Shown here piece by piece: positions 7,949 to 15,944 of a stretch of 36,705 nt of DNA. Made by a program: the position numbers and the translations under genes. Numbering within the stretch: the stretch's first letter is position 1; the number at the start of each line of letters is the position of its first letter. Under the pieces are notes generated by a model. It saw only the letters and a program-made list of their open reading frames with translations, had not been told where the DNA came from and made no database searches. This stretch comes from Vulcanimicrobiia bacterium (GTDB lineage Bacteria; Vulcanimicrobiota; Vulcanimicrobiia; Eremiobacterales; Eremiobacteraceae), in NCBI GenBank assembly GCA_025450855.1, contig JANWLL010000027.1, positions 1 through 36,705 of the forward strand, read 5' to 3'.

Positions 7949-8761
7949 ATGCCATCCGTCTCGGAGCGTCTGTTCGCCGCGTGCTGCAAGCTTTGCGCCG
8001 CGATCGTCGCTCTGATGCCAATAGTCGTCCTCACCTTGCTGGTGTGGGCGGCCATCACGCTGACGTTCGAGTCGAACGGACGGGGCGAGTTCTCCGGCTG
8101 GATCGCGGTGGCGGCGTCGACGATCGTCGTGAGCATCGTCGCCGCATCGTTCGGCAGCGCGCTCGGAGCCGGTGCGGCGTTCGCCGCTGAAGAGCTCGCC
8201 TCAACACCGGTCCGTCGGTCGATAGAAGGCGCGGTCGGCTTCTTCGGCGCCATCCCGTCGGTCGCGTTCGGCTGGCTCGCCGCGACCATCATCGTGCCGG
8301 CGGCTGCGGCGAATCCCTTGGGGTTCGTGACTCCCTACGCCGTGGCGGCGACCATCCTCGCGGTGATGACCGCGCCGACCGCATGCGCGCTCGTGATGCG
8401 AGGGCTTCGACGGGTGCCCGACTCCGTCCGACTCGCTTCAGCCGCAGCCGGTGCGACGAAGCTGCAGACGGCGACGCTCGTCGTCGTCCCGGCGCTGCGC
8501 CGCCGGATCGCAATCGCCGGACTGGCGGCGTTCGCTCGCTCGATCGGAGAAGCGACGGCGATGCAGGTTCTCTTCGTCGCGCTGGCACACGCGGGTGTTC
8601 GAGCGGTGCCGACGGCGGCCGCGATGGTCTTCTCGCGGCTCGCGCTCGGTCCGCCCGCTGCGGATCCATCCTATTATATAGCTGCGCTCGTGCTGCTTTG
8701 CGTCGCCGCGGCATGCGTCCTCGCCGTCGGACGCGAGGTAGGGGGACCCCAATGGGCATGA
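7949..8761 (+). CDS. pstC: Diverged PstC-like permease (copy 2)
   Basis: ABC permease of 270 aa in the second pst set, shorter than copy 1 (327 aa). About six membrane segments are visible, and the PstC-like GAIPSVAFGWLAA replaces AAVPSVVYGLWG. The EAA loop is altered (PDSVRLASAAAGATKLQ...FARSIGEATAM) but recognisable. ATG 7949 is chosen because the open frame upstream runs into repeat element A and is rich in Arg and Gly. Identity as PstC rests on synteny and the permease pattern. The weak motifs suggest relaxed or altered function. Confidence 0.8.
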   Translation: MPSVSERLFAACCKLCAAIVALMPIVVLTLLVWAAITLTFESNGRGEFSGWIAVAASTIVVSIVAASFGSALGAGAAFAAEELASTPVRRSIEGAVGFFGAIPSVAFGWLAATIIVPAAAANPLGFVTPYAVAATILAVMTAPTACALVMRGLRRVPDSVRLASAAAGATKLQTATLVVVPALRRRIAIAGLAAFARSIGEATAMQVLFVALAHAGVRAVPTAAAMVFSRLALGPPAADPSYYIAALVLLCVAAACVLAVGREVGGPQWA

Positions 8762-9606
8762 GCGCCGCGCGCGCCAGGCGCGACAGGAGCGGACGCGCAT
8801 TCGCATCGCTCGTCCAAGGCGTAGCGATCTGGGTGAGCGGCACGCTCGTCGTCGCATTCGCCGCCGCGTTCATCGCCGTCCTCGCGGTCGAAGGCTGGCA
8901 AGGACTGAAAGCCGCATCGTCCTCGCCCGTCGGGTTCGACCTCACACGCTCGCTCATCGGAAGCGGCTACATCCTCGGTATCGCGCTGCCGCTCGTCATC
9001 ATTCCCGCATTTCTCGCTGCCGCTGCCGGCTACGACGTGGAGCTCGGCGGCCCGACGACGCGCTGGCTGACGACATCGCTGCGCGTCGGACCGATGACCC
9101 CCGCTATCGCGATCGGTGCTGCAGCGCTTTGGTTCGGCGTACGCGGCGGCCAGATGCCGACGTTCTCCGGGCAAGGCCTCATCATCGCGGGCATCGCGCT
9201 CGCCGCGCTCAACCTGCCCATGCTGACACGGCGTATTCTCGCAGGCGTGCGCGAGGTTCCGGACCGCTTCAGGCTTGCGGCGATCGCCGCAGGCGCAGCT
9301 CCGCACACCGCGTTCCTCAACGTCATCATGCCGCGAGCGCTGCCGGCGATCACGGGAGCACTGCTCGCGACGGCGGGCAGGATGTTCGGCGAGACCGCGA
9401 TCGTCGCGACCGTCCTCAACTATGCGGGGACGTCGCTGACTCCCGTGACGCTCGATCTGTGGCGCCGCTTGACGGCGCCGGAAACAGGCCCGGGTGCCGG
9501 CGCACCCATTGCGACGGAGACATTGCTCCTCGTGACGATCATCGTCGCGTTCCGTTTTGCCGCACGGTTGCTGCAGGGCCGGCGTAGAAGCGGAGCGGTG
9601 AGATGA
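8752..9606 (+). CDS. pstA: Diverged PstA-like permease (copy 2)
   Basis: ABC permease of 284 aa following copy-2 PstC. ATG 8752 lies 5 bases after AGGGGGA (8740-8746). A second ATG at 8758 makes an ATGA overlap with the pstC2 stop and is a possible alternative. Membrane segments and a PstA-like EAA region (PDRFRLAAIAAGAAPHT...GRMFGETAIVATVLNYAG) are present. The usual GIPGGGVANAI signature near the N terminus is not recognisable. The stop overlaps pstB2 in an ATGA, so the genes are translationally coupled. Confidence 0.8.
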   Translation: MGMSAARARRDRSGRAFASLVQGVAIWVSGTLVVAFAAAFIAVLAVEGWQGLKAASSSPVGFDLTRSLIGSGYILGIALPLVIIPAFLAAAAGYDVELGGPTTRWLTTSLRVGPMTPAIAIGAAALWFGVRGGQMPTFSGQGLIIAGIALAALNLPMLTRRILAGVREVPDRFRLAAIAAGAAPHTAFLNVIMPRALPAITGALLATAGRMFGETAIVATVLNYAGTSLTPVTLDLWRRLTAPETGPGAGAPIATETLLLVTIIVAFRFAARLLQGRRRSGAVR

Positions 9607-10385
9607 CGCCCGACCACCCGACAAGCGTCGAGACCAAGCTCGAAGTCCGCGATCTGCACGTCTGGTTCGACAAGCGCCACGCGGTTCGCGGCATCAGCCT
9701 CGACGTCGCGGATCGAAAGACCGTCGCCCTCATCGGCGCGACCGGATCCGGGCGCTCGGCGGTTTTGCGCGCGCTCAACCGCCTTCACGATCTCGATCCG
9801 TCCGCCCGTGTCGAAGGCAGCGTGAAGATCGACGGCGCGGAAGTCCTCGGGTCGACGACCGACGTACCGGCGCTCCGCCGCCGGATGGGGATGATCTTCG
9901 GCGAGCCCGCGACGCTGCCGATGACCGCGTACGAGAACGTCATATTCGGGCTGCGCGCCAAAGGCGTCACCGATGAACGCACGCTCGACGGTGCGTCCGA
10001 ACGCGCGCTCCGACAAGTGATGCTGTGGGACTCGCTTCAAAAGCAGCTCCACGAGAACGCGCTCTCGCTGCCGCTCGATTGGCAGCAGCGGATCTGCATC
10101 GCACGCGCGCTCGCGGTCGGACCCGAAGTGCTCCTCTTCGACGATCCCGCCGCCAAACTCGACCCGGTCGCTTCGCAGCAGCTCGACGACGTCATCTTCC
10201 GGCTGCGTCGGGACTTCACGATCCTCATCGCGACGAATGACTTGCACCAAGCGGCGCGCTTGTCGGACCTCACTTTCTACATGGTGAACGGCGAGATCGC
10301 GGAATCCGGCGAAACGCTCGCCATCTTCAACCGGCCGACGGATTCGCGGACGGAAGATTTTCTCGCAGGGAGGGCTTGGTCGTGA
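9603..10385 (+). CDS. pstB: PstB-like ATPase with degenerate active site (copy 2)
   Basis: PstB homologue of 260 aa that aligns end to end with copy 1 and keeps the PstB-type ending (TEDFLAGRAWS). Every catalytic motif is altered: the Walker A lysine is R51 (GATGSGRS), the Q-loop glutamine is G100 (MIFGEP), the signature LSGGQ is LSLPLDWQQR (154-163), the Walker B catalytic glutamate is D181 (LLFDDP), and the H-loop histidine is N212 (ATNDLHQAAR). The frame is clean and coupled on both sides by 4-base overlaps. It is therefore likely expressed but poor at ATP hydrolysis. It may act as a non-catalytic partner of PstB copy 1 or as a regulator. Confidence 0.88.
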   Translation: MTPDHPTSVETKLEVRDLHVWFDKRHAVRGISLDVADRKTVALIGATGSGRSAVLRALNRLHDLDPSARVEGSVKIDGAEVLGSTTDVPALRRRMGMIFGEPATLPMTAYENVIFGLRAKGVTDERTLDGASERALRQVMLWDSLQKQLHENALSLPLDWQQRICIARALAVGPEVLLFDDPAAKLDPVASQQLDDVIFRLRRDFTILIATNDLHQAARLSDLTFYMVNGEIAESGETLAIFNRPTDSRTEDFLAGRAWS

Positions 10386-11782
10386 AGACGGAGCCGGCAC
10401 CGTCGCGGCTCGGACCGATGCGCGACGACGGGATGCGCTATTACGATTCAGCGCTCGACGTCGTCGGCAACACGCCGCTCGTGAAGCTGCGCCGCGTCAC
10501 GGACGGCGCGAGCTGTCTCGTGCTCGCGAAGGTCGAGTACGTCAATCCCGCCGGCTCGGTGAAAGACCGGCCCGCGCTCGAGATGATCCGCGAGGCCGAA
10601 GAACGCGGTCAGCTCAAACCGGGCGGCACGATCGTCGAGGCGACGTCGGGCAATACGGGCACAGGCCTTGCGATGGTGGCGGCGATCAAAGGTTATCGCT
10701 GCATTCTCGTCATGCCCGACAAGGTGAGCGAGGAGAAGATCCGCTTGCTGCGCGCGTACGGGGCCGAAGTCGTCATCACACCGACGAAGGTTCCGGCGAG
10801 CAGTCCCGAGTCGTACTACGGCGTCTCCGCGAAGCTCGCAAGCGAGATCCCCGGCGCCTTTCAGCCGAATCAATTCGCGAATCCCATGAACCCGGCAGCG
10901 CACGAGAAGACGACCGGCCCGGAGATATGGGAGCAGACGGCCGGCAAGATCACGCACTACGTGAGCGGCATCGGAACCGGCGGCACGATCTCGGGCGTCG
11001 CGCATTACCTGCGAAAGCGTAAGCCGGACATCGTCGTCGTCGGCGCCGATCCCGAGGGCTCGATCTACTCGGGTGACACGGCGAAATCGTACAAGGTCGA
11101 AGGTATCGGCGAAGATTTCTTGCCCGCGACCGTCGACCTGAAGGCCATCGATCGGATCGAGCGCGTTTCGGACAAGGACTCGTTTCTGATGGCGCGCCGC
11201 ATCTGCCGCGAAGAGGGGTTGCTCGTCGGCGGGTCCTCGGGCACCGCCTGCGTCGCGGCGATGCGCGTCGCGCGCGAGTTGCCGCCCGACGCCGTCATGG
11301 TGGTGCTGCTGCCCGACAACGGCCGCGGCTACATGTCGAAGATCTTCAACGACGAGTGGATGCGCGCGAACGGTTTCCTCGGAGAAGGCGGCCACCGCGC
11401 GACCGTCGGCCAAGTGCTGCGGACCAAAGGTGCCGTGCCGACGATGATCACCGTCGCGCCGACCGACGCCGTCAAACGAGCGGTCGAGCTCATGCGCGAG
11501 TTCCAGATCTCGCAGATCCCCGTCGTCGACGGCGGGGAGCTCGTCGGAAGCGTCAACGAAGTCGCGGTCATGCAGCTCATCTACGACCGCTCCGATATCG
11601 TCCACGCCGAGGTCCGGGAAGTCATGGGCCAGCCGTTTCCGGTCCTCGGCGACGACGCCGAGGTCGAGCAGGCGTACAAGGCGCTGTCTCTCGGACACGC
11701 GGCCATCGTCGTCGCATCGGGCGGCACGCCCGTCGGCGTCCTGACGAAGATGGACATAATCACCTACCTCTCCGGAAATTAG
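10382..11782 (+). CDS. cbs: Cystathionine beta-synthase with C-terminal CBS domains
   Basis: PLP-dependent fold-type II enzyme of 466 aa that joins homocysteine and serine to cystathionine. The PLP lysine is K61 in NPAGSVKDRP. The phosphate-binding loop SGNTGTGLA and the GIGTGGTISG motif are present. Two C-terminal CBS domains (about residues 345-466) distinguish it from plain cysteine synthase and suggest nucleotide or S-adenosylmethionine regulation. GTG 10382 overlaps the pstB2 stop (GTGA) and has GGGAGGG at 10368-10374. With the following gene it forms a reverse transsulfuration pair (homocysteine to cysteine). Cysteine synthase activity remains possible. Confidence 0.9.
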   Translation: MKTEPAPSRLGPMRDDGMRYYDSALDVVGNTPLVKLRRVTDGASCLVLAKVEYVNPAGSVKDRPALEMIREAEERGQLKPGGTIVEATSGNTGTGLAMVAAIKGYRCILVMPDKVSEEKIRLLRAYGAEVVITPTKVPASSPESYYGVSAKLASEIPGAFQPNQFANPMNPAAHEKTTGPEIWEQTAGKITHYVSGIGTGGTISGVAHYLRKRKPDIVVVGADPEGSIYSGDTAKSYKVEGIGEDFLPATVDLKAIDRIERVSDKDSFLMARRICREEGLLVGGSSGTACVAAMRVARELPPDAVMVVLLPDNGRGYMSKIFNDEWMRANGFLGEGGHRATVGQVLRTKGAVPTMITVAPTDAVKRAVELMREFQISQIPVVDGGELVGSVNEVAVMQLIYDRSDIVHAEVREVMGQPFPVLGDDAEVEQAYKALSLGHAAIVVASGGTPVGVLTKMDIITYLSGN

Positions 11783-11790
11783 GCTGCGCA

Positions 11791-12951
11791 ATGGATTTCG
11801 CGACCAAGGCTATCCACGTCGGACAAGAAGCCGAGCCCGTCACGGGCGCGACGATCGTGCCGATCTTCCAGACCTCGACGTATACGCAGGCGTCGCCGGG
11901 CGTGCACAAGGGCTTCGACTACTCGCGCACGATCAACCCGACGCGCGTCGCGCTCGAGGCGTGCCTGGCATCGCTCGAGAACGCGCGCTTCGGCTCGGGC
12001 TTCGCGAGCGGTATGGCCGCGACGTCCGCCGTCATGAACCTGTTGTCGTCGGGCGACCATGCGGTCGTCACCGACGATCTCTACGGAGGCACCTTCAGGC
12101 TCTTCGACAAGGTCTTCGCGCGCTACGGCCTGACGTTCACGTACGTCGACGCGACCGATCCTCGCAACATCGAGCGCGCGATGAAGCCGTCGACCCGGAT
12201 GGTCTGGCTCGAGTCGCCGACGAACCCGCTGCTCAAGCTCGCCGACATCGGCGCGATCGCGGCGATCGCGCGCTCGCGCGGTGCGCTCACAGCGGTCGAC
12301 AACACCTTCGCGACGCCGTATCTGCAAAATCCGCTCGACCTCGGCGCCGACATCGTCGTCCACTCGACGACGAAGTACGTCGGCGGCCATTCCGACGCCG
12401 TCGGCGGATTCGCCGCGTGCAACGACAAGGCGATCCACGACGTCATCAAGTTCCACCAGAACGCGGTCGGCGGCGTGCCGGGTCCGTTCGACTGCTTCCT
12501 GACGCTGCGCGGGGTCAAGACGTTGGCGATCCGGATGCGCGAGCACGAGCACAACGCGCGTGCGCTCGTCGCGTTCCTCGATGGCCACGAAGGCGTCGAG
12601 CGGCTATACTATCCGGGGCTTCCGTCGCACCCGCAGCACGACCTCGCCAAGCGACAGATGCGCGGCTTCGGCGGCATGGTGTCGTTCGTGCTGCGCGGCG
12701 GATCTCAGCGCGCGCATGCATTCGCTTCGAAGACGAAGGTGTTCTCGCTCGCGGAAAGCCTCGGCGGCGTCGAGTCGCTCATCTGCCATCCGGCGAGCAT
12801 GACGCACGGATCGATTCCGAAAGAGGTCCGTGACGAGCGCGGCGTCACCGACGGGCTGTTGCGGTTATCGGTCGGCATCGAATCGCAGGCCGATATCATC
12901 GGCGACGTCGAGCAGGCCATCAACGCGACGCGAACGCTCGCCGTTATCTGA
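11791..12951 (+). CDS. Cystathionine gamma-lyase / gamma-synthase family enzyme
   Basis: Cys/Met-metabolism PLP enzyme of 386 aa (fold type I). The PLP lysine is K195 in HSTTKYVGGH. DNTFATPYLQ, YSRTINPTR and the C-terminal SLGGVESL...PASMTH motifs are family hallmarks. It starts 8 bases after cbs. Adjacent to a cystathionine beta-synthase, the lyase role (cystathionine to cysteine) is the best reading, but sequence alone does not separate lyase from gamma-synthase. A hairpin repeat follows the stop. Confidence 0.9.
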   Translation: MDFATKAIHVGQEAEPVTGATIVPIFQTSTYTQASPGVHKGFDYSRTINPTRVALEACLASLENARFGSGFASGMAATSAVMNLLSSGDHAVVTDDLYGGTFRLFDKVFARYGLTFTYVDATDPRNIERAMKPSTRMVWLESPTNPLLKLADIGAIAAIARSRGALTAVDNTFATPYLQNPLDLGADIVVHSTTKYVGGHSDAVGGFAACNDKAIHDVIKFHQNAVGGVPGPFDCFLTLRGVKTLAIRMREHEHNARALVAFLDGHEGVERLYYPGLPSHPQHDLAKRQMRGFGGMVSFVLRGGSQRAHAFASKTKVFSLAESLGGVESLICHPASMTHGSIPKEVRDERGVTDGLLRLSVGIESQADIIGDVEQAINATRTLAVI

Positions 12952-12961
12952 GGCGGATCTT

Positions 12962-12988
12962 AGGGAGCGGTCGAGATTTACCTCGACC
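12962..12988 (+). repeat. 27-bp hairpin repeat, copy 1
   Basis: AGGGAGC followed by GGTCGAGAT-TT-ACCTCGACC lies 10 bases after the preceding stop. The same 27 bases, with one change, recur at 32799-32825, also just after a + strand gene and facing a convergent - strand gene. One stem position is A-C here. It is a possible bidirectional terminator-like or dispersed palindromic repeat. Confidence 0.7.
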
Positions 12989-13012
12989 CCCGCGACCTTT
13001 CCGCTCTCTTGC

Positions 13013-13138
13013 CCGAGCTGCGAGGGTGTCGCTCCCGCGGGCACGCGGCGATTCGGGAAATACTTGCCTTCCGCCGCTGTCTTCAGCTGCTTTCGCCGCT
13101 TCAGAACGCCCGCTTAGAGCGACACCCTCGCAGCTCGG
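13013..13138 (-). repeat. Structured palindromic repeat, copy B
   Basis: A 126-bp element in inverted orientation to copy A. The outer inverted repeat is perfect over 22 bp (CCGAGCTGCGAGGGTGTCGC... and its complement). Read on the - strand, the core matches copy A almost base for base. GCGGGC/GCCCGC and GCGGCG/CGCCGC stems are unchanged, while the small hairpin is AGCGGC-GAAA-GCAGCT instead of GGGCGC-GAGA-GCGCCC. The outer arms also differ from copy A yet still pair. It lies between cystathionine lyase and a small unknown gene in a visibly less GC-rich stretch. Confidence 0.85.
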
Positions 13139-13174
13139 CCCGAACAAAATAAGCGGTCGACTGTTGCGAAAAGG

Positions 13175-13501
13175 CTAGCTTGATCTGCGCCGCAACCGGT
13201 TCTCATGATACTCCTTAGGCCACTTCCGCCACGAAAGTATCTCGCGATTAGGCGATCTAAGCCTGACGATTTCGAACTGCGCACCGCGCTCGCGCATCAA
13301 TCGTCGAAAACGAGGGCCCTTCTTCTTGCCCCAAAGTCCGACGTAGTGATGGTCCTCGCCGTGGTCATAGAGAAGTACGTATCCGCCGAATTCCGCTGCC
13401 AGCTCGGCATAGCTGAAGAAGCGCTGGACGAACGGTTCAAGGCCATCGCAGAAGGTCTTACCATCCAATGTATATTCGTAGAGTGTGTTCGAAACCGTCA
13501 C
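13175..13501 (-). CDS. Small protein of unknown function coupled to IclR regulator
   Basis: Protein of 108 aa that I do not recognise. The N half is mildly hydrophobic and aromatic (YVLLYDHGEDHHYVGLWG), and the C half is strongly basic (KKKGPRFRRLMRERG and a terminal RLRRRSS). There is no signal peptide or membrane segment. The GTG start overlaps the stop of the upstream iclR gene in a GTGA, which supports real translation. The stretch is visibly less GC-rich than its neighbours, which fits recent acquisition. A nucleic-acid-binding role is only a guess from the basic tail. Confidence 0.6.
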   Translation of the reverse strand: MTVSNTLYEYTLDGKTFCDGLEPFVQRFFSYAELAAEFGGYVLLYDHGEDHHYVGLWGKKKGPRFRRLMRERGAQFEIVRLRSPNREILSWRKWPKEYHENRLRRRSS

Positions 13502-14280
13502 AAGGATCGAGCGATCGCGCGCGCTTCGCGGGCGACCGCGTCCGCGATCCTTTCAAGGTTCGCGTCGTCGATGTGGCGCGCGAAGCCGGCGACCCAGACG
13601 ACGGCGGCTAACCTGCCGTCTTGTGCGACGACCGCCGCGGCCGCCGCGCGCATGCCATCGACGTACTCGTCGACGTCGAGCGCCACGCCGCGCCGCTCTG
13701 TTTCGTCCACGGCACGCGTGTATGCGCTCCGGTCGGTTACGGACTGTGGCGTGAATCGAGGAAGCTCGGTGTGCGCGATGAAGCGAGCGCGCCGGCGCGG
13801 TTCCCAAGCCGCCAAAACCGCCTTGCCGACGGCACCGGCGAGCAGTGGGATCGAGGATCCGACCGGTGCGGAGACAGCCATCGCCGGCCGGCCGTGCACC
13901 AGGTCGAGGATCGTCACGCTGTCCGTGCCGACAAGCCCGAGAAATGTGGTCTGCTCCGTCTCGGCGGCAAGTCGCTCGAGGTGCGGCCGCGCCGCCGATC
14001 GCACGTCTTGACGCGCGACCGAGCGCATCGCAAGAGCGGTCAAACCGCGTCCGATCCGGTAGCGCTTCGCGCCGTCCGCTGCCTCGATGGCGCCGACATC
14101 GTGGAGCGTCGTCACGAGTCCGTAGACGGTGCTCTTGCCCATCTCGAGGCGGCGCGCAAGCTCGGAAACGCCGAGCGGCTCCTGCGACTCGCTCAGGATA
14201 TCGAGCAACCGGAATGCCTTGAGCACGGCAGGCACTGAAGCGTTCGCCCGAGTGCGCCGGCCGTTCTCCAGCGTGAACAT
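13498..14280 (-). CDS. IclR-family transcriptional regulator
   Basis: Regulator of 260 aa. An N-terminal winged helix-turn-helix (about residues 15-75; LGVSELARRLEMGKSTVYGLV) precedes the IclR effector-binding domain (about 85-255), which has typical DLVHGRPAM, PLLAGAVGKAVLA and DVDEYVDGMRAAAA segments. The family binds small organic acids or aromatic intermediates, but the ligand cannot be read here. It is divergent from tldD across about 210 bases and is followed, with a 4-base overlap, by the small unknown gene. Autoregulation is usual in the family. Confidence 0.88.
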   Translation of the reverse strand: MFTLENGRRTRANASVPAVLKAFRLLDILSESQEPLGVSELARRLEMGKSTVYGLVTTLHDVGAIEAADGAKRYRIGRGLTALAMRSVARQDVRSAARPHLERLAAETEQTTFLGLVGTDSVTILDLVHGRPAMAVSAPVGSSIPLLAGAVGKAVLAAWEPRRRARFIAHTELPRFTPQSVTDRSAYTRAVDETERRGVALDVDEYVDGMRAAAAAVVAQDGRLAAVVWVAGFARHIDDANLERIADAVAREARAIARSL

Positions 14281-14492
14281 GCCGCAAGCCTTGGAGGGCG
14301 CGGAAAAGGTAGCCTGCTTGCCCGGCCCGGCACGTGGAATAGCCGGCTGCTCATATGCTTTGCCGGAGCCCAGCGCCGCGTGATGACTGTCGTGCAGAAT
14401 TGTGGCAAGGGCGGTCTCGGCGCCGTCGCCAATGTGAGGCCGCTGGCCGGCGATCGCGCCGGCTGTCGCGTATGACGGAGGGTCTTTTACGA
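14281..14492. other. Divergent intergenic region iclR / tldD
   Basis: About 210 bases hold no gene I can support. A palindrome GCCGGC-GATCGC-GCCGGC is at 14446-14463 and could be an operator. GGAGGG at 14477-14482 is the Shine-Dalgarno site that decides the tldD start. No clear -35/-10 pair was found. Confidence 0.5.
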
Positions 14493-15944
14493 GTGCGATT
14501 CGAGGCTGAGGCGAAGCGGGCGCTCGACACGGCGACCGCGCGAGGCGCGGACTACGCGGACGTCCGATTCGGGGCGGTCCACGACGAGCACGTCGAAGTG
14601 CGCAACGGCGTCGTGTCCGGCTTTGCTGACAGTGAGAGCTTCGGCTTCTCCGTCAGAGTATTGCGCGGCGGCGCGTGGGGCTTCGCATCGAGCGCCGACA
14701 TCAGCGATGCCGAGATCGACCGCGTCGCGGCGAAAGCCGTCGAAGTGGCCGATGCGAGCGCCAAAGTGAAGGGCCGCGGCATCTCGCTCGCGCCCGCCGG
14801 GAAGTTCGTCGACACCTACCGCACGCCGTTCGAGATCGATCCGGCGACGGTGCCGCTCGAGGACCGGGTCCGCTACCTCTTGGACGTCGAGAAGGAAGTG
14901 CGCGCCGCGAAGGGCGTGACCGTCGGCAAAGCCTCGATCGACGTGTGGCGGAATGACAAGACGTTCGCGAGCACCGAGGGCAGTCTGATCGAGCAGACCA
15001 TTCTCCAGTGCGGAAGTGCCATCCATGCGCTCGCCGTCGGCAACGGTGATGCGCAAGACCGCACATTCCCAGGCACGTGCGGCCTCTTTCAGACCGGCGG
15101 CTACGAGATCGTCCGCAAAGCAAAGCTGCTCGAGAACGCGCGCCGGATCGGCGAAGAGGCGGTCGCCCTGCTCACCGCAGACCAATGTCCGACGGGCGAT
15201 ATGGACGTCGTGCTCTCCAGCGACCAAGTATCGCTCCAGATCCACGAGTCGATCGGCCACGCGCTCGAGCTCGACCGCGTCATGGGGTGGGAGGCGAACT
15301 TCTCCGGAACGTCGTTCGCGACGCTCGACAAGCTCGGCACGTTCCGCTACGGCAACGACCTCGTCAACGTCGTCTGCGATATGACATGTCCGCTCGCGCT
15401 CGCGACGCACGGCTACGACGATGAAGGCACGCCGGCGCGCTCGGTCGATCTCATCCGTCACGGCATACTCGTCGGATATATGGCGGGTCGCGACACCGCG
15501 CACGTCGCGAACGTACCCGTCGGCGGCGTCGTTCGATCCGAGTATTGGGGCCGCTTGCCGATGATCCGCATCGGGAACGTCAACCTCGAGCCCGGAGACG
15601 TTTCGGAAGAGCAGCTGATAGGCGACCTCCGCAGCGGCATCTATATGGAAAGCAACCGCTCGTGGTCGATCGACGACAAGCGGCTCAACTTCCAGTTCGG
15701 TTGCGAGATCGGCTACGAGATAAAGGACGGCAAGAAGACGCGTATGCTCAAGAACCCGACGTATGCGGGGATGACGCCCGCCTTTTGGGGTGCCTGCGAC
15801 GCGATCGGTGACGCGAAGAGCTGGGTCGCCTGGGGCACGCCGAACTGCGGCAAAGGCGAGCCGATGCAGACGGCCCGATCGTCGCAGGGCTCATCGCCGG
15901 CTCGTTTCCGCGGCATCCAAGTCGGAGTCGGATATGGCGATTGA
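14493..15944 (+). CDS. tldD: TldD-type metalloprotease subunit
   Basis: TldD/PmbA-family protease of 483 aa. It has the metal-binding HExxxH motif H251-E252-H256 within HESIGHALELDR, and the C terminus ends in the family pattern SSPARFRGIQVGVG. GTG 14493 is preferred because GGAGGG lies 10 bases upstream, while ATG 14472 has no ribosome site. With TldE it forms a heterodimer that degrades unfolded peptides and matures ribosomally made peptides such as microcins in other bacteria. No precursor-peptide gene is recognisable nearby. Confidence 0.92.
   Translation: MRFEAEAKRALDTATARGADYADVRFGAVHDEHVEVRNGVVSGFADSESFGFSVRVLRGGAWGFASSADISDAEIDRVAAKAVEVADASAKVKGRGISLAPAGKFVDTYRTPFEIDPATVPLEDRVRYLLDVEKEVRAAKGVTVGKASIDVWRNDKTFASTEGSLIEQTILQCGSAIHALAVGNGDAQDRTFPGTCGLFQTGGYEIVRKAKLLENARRIGEEAVALLTADQCPTGDMDVVLSSDQVSLQIHESIGHALELDRVMGWEANFSGTSFATLDKLGTFRYGNDLVNVVCDMTCPLALATHGYDDEGTPARSVDLIRHGILVGYMAGRDTAHVANVPVGGVVRSEYWGRLPMIRIGNVNLEPGDVSEEQLIGDLRSGIYMESNRSWSIDDKRLNFQFGCEIGYEIKDGKKTRMLKNPTYAGMTPAFWGACDAIGDAKSWVAWGTPNCGKGEPMQTARSSQGSSPARFRGIQVGVGYGD

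Noticed and set aside
12944-13147. Small proteins encoded by repeats A and B that share an EDSGGRQVFP segment
   Set aside because: Similar peptides can be read from both copies, but stem covariation explains the conservation better. They have no ribosome sites and would be spurious annotations.
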